Of a stretch of DNA of 20,964 nucleotides, positions 20,386 through 20,964 are shown in pieces. Source of the DNA: Thermoanaerobaculales bacterium. GTDB taxonomy: Bacteria; Acidobacteriota; Thermoanaerobaculia; Thermoanaerobaculales; Sulfomarinibacteraceae. The notes beneath the pieces were generated by a model. That model saw only the letters and a list, made by a program, of their open reading frames with translations. It ran no database searches and had not been told where the DNA came from. Each line of letters begins with the position of its first letter. Position 1 is the first letter of the stretch. The DNA is taken from NCBI GenBank assembly GCA_029932545.1, contig JAOZPW010000010.1, positions 1 through 20,964 of the forward strand, read 5' to 3'. A program made the position numbers and the translations under genes.

Positions 20386-20414
20386 TGGACATCGCTCTGT
20401 ACATAAAGTACAAT
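20386..20414 (+). promoter_or_regulatory. Sigma-70-type promoter of the toxin-antitoxin operon
   Basis: TGGACA (20386-20391) and TACAAT (20409-20414) each match the -35 and -10 consensus at five of six bases, with a 17-bp spacer. The promoter starts 21 bp after the recombinase stop, so the pair is an independent unit. Confidence 0.65.
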
Positions 20415-20420
20415 TTGTAC
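20398..20420 (+). promoter_or_regulatory. Probable antitoxin operator (TGTACA-type inverted repeats)
   Basis: GTACAA-T-TTGTAC (20408-20420) is a perfect inverted repeat across the -10 element. A further TGTACA lies at 20398-20403, forming TGTAC-N5-GTACA with 20408-20412. YefM-type antitoxins recognise TGTACA cores, so autorepression is likely. Confidence 0.65.
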
Positions 20421-20434
20421 CGGAGGACGAGATC

Positions 20435-20689
20435 ATGGACAACCTAAACACCACCGAAGCACGGGAAAACCTCGCCGAGATACTCAACCGTGTCGCATAT
20501 GCGAAGGACCGTGTACGAATCACCCGACACGGCAAGGAGGTCGCTGCAGTGGTGCCGATCGAAGACCTCGAACGGATCGAGATGATGGAGAACGAAAACG
20601 ACGTTCGCGCAGCCGGGGAGGCTTTGGTGGAAGCTCGGGAGAAGGGCACAGTTCCCTGGGAGAAAATCAAAAAGGAATTTGGACTGTAG
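20435..20689 (+). CDS. Type II antitoxin, YefM/Phd family
   Basis: The product has 84 residues from ATG 20435, preceded by GGAGG eight bases upstream; the frame open to 20309 overlaps the recombinase gene and is ignored. The N-terminal Phd/YefM fold is visible (NTTEARENLAEILNRVAYAK, then RVRITRHGKEVAAVVPIEDL), which dimerises and binds operator DNA. The C-terminal half (about 48-84; WEKIKKEFGL) would wrap and neutralise the toxin. It is followed three bases later by a RelE-type toxin gene. The operator in front has the TGTACA cores expected for this family. Confidence 0.92.
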   Translation: MDNLNTTEARENLAEILNRVAYAKDRVRITRHGKEVAAVVPIEDLERIEMMENENDVRAAGEALVEAREKGTVPWEKIKKEFGL

Positions 20690-20692
20690 TCG

Positions 20693-20953
20693 ATGGCCTA
20701 TTCCATCGAATTCACACCGGCTGCCCAACGCCAGTTCAAGAAACTCGACAGGAACACTCGCCGTCGAATCGGGCGCCGAATTGACGCCCTCGCTGAAAAC
20801 CCCAGGCCCGATGGTGTGGTCAAACTGACCGACGTGTCACCATCGCTGTATCGCATCCGTGAGGGCGACAACCGCATCGTGTACGCAATCGAAGACAGCA
20901 GGCTCCTCGTACTGGTGGTGCGAATAGCCCACCGCAGTGATATCTATCGGTAA
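20693..20953 (+). CDS. Type II toxin, RelE/ParE superfamily
   Basis: The product has 86 residues with the RelE-type order: MAYSIEFTPAAQRQFKKLD, a basic helix (NTRRRIGRRIDALAENP), PDGVVKLTD, then YRIREGDNRIVYAIED and LLVLVVRIAHRSDIY. The YRIR..D.R..Y pattern with the late HRSDIY is typical of RelE mRNA interferases that cleave in the ribosomal A site; ParE gyrase poisons are the alternative. No strong ribosome site lies just before ATG 20693, so translation is probably coupled to the antitoxin. The gene is complete and ends 11 bp from the window edge. Confidence 0.92.
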   Translation: MAYSIEFTPAAQRQFKKLDRNTRRRIGRRIDALAENPRPDGVVKLTDVSPSLYRIREGDNRIVYAIEDSRLLVLVVRIAHRSDIYR

Positions 20954-20964
20954 TCGGTGAAATA

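Noticed and set aside
19474..20953. Integrated mobile element suggested by a tyrosine recombinase next to a toxin-antitoxin pair
   Set aside because: The recombinase has full Xer-type length and motifs, no attachment-site repeat or tRNA is seen, and the toxin-antitoxin pair has its own promoter; the right side is not visible.

Overview
The window reads as a chromosomal segment of a moderately GC-rich, Gram-negative, environmental bacterium. It encodes a System I (Ccm) cytochrome c maturation set, a periplasmic HtrA protease, an FHA/sigma-54-type activator, a large secreted FG-GAP/beta-helix protein ending in a DGFESG-type tail, and a MoxR-DUF58-transglutaminase triad. That mix, with the tail and the cysteine-type CcmE, fits an Acidobacteriota (Thermoanaerobaculia-like) or deltaproteobacterial-grade lineage. 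There is no rRNA or other marker to settle this, so the assignment is a guess. I saw no tRNA, rRNA, CRISPR array or insertion-sequence transposase.

Layout. 1-4476 (minus): a secreted FG-GAP/CSLREA/beta-helix protein, translationally coupled by an ATGA overlap to an FHA-AAA+ regulator that runs off the left edge; a -24/-12-like promoter lies just upstream. 4928-6040 (plus): an HtrA/DegP-type protease. 6041-6311: a convergent gap holding a small element with 12-bp perfect terminal inverted repeats. 6312-11882 (minus): a compact operon of SPOR protein, lipA, ccmC, ccmD (35 aa), ccmE and ccmF. CcmE is the Cys type (CxxxY), and CcmF carries a duplicated module in its periplasmic region. 12140-14224 (minus): an NfeD (ClpP-like) and slipin pair. 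14650-19229 (minus): MoxR ATPase, DUF58 protein and TgpA-like transglutaminase. 19474-20364 (plus): a XerC/XerD-type recombinase. 20435-20953 (plus): a YefM/Phd-RelE toxin-antitoxin pair with a readable promoter and operator.

The most unusual feature is not a gene. Most intergenic gaps are filled by short arrays with a strict 7-bp period, in three sequence families: A = AGCTGAT, B = AACTGGA, C = AACGTTG. In four gaps the arrays occur as inverted pairs, so one arm lies close to the next gene's start codon and the complementary arm lies towards the preceding gene. Two unrelated genes (ccmF and moxR) share a 24/26-identical junction that contains the Shine-Dalgarno sequence and runs straight into the family A array. 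A 9-bp-period array (family D) and a 105-bp dispersed repeat (two inverted copies, 90/105 identical) sit among them, one copy nested inside the family B pair. The intercistronic spacers therefore look like modular inverted-arm elements that would form long stems in mRNA or single-stranded DNA. Whether they are mobile, regulatory, or by-products of replication cannot be decided from one window.
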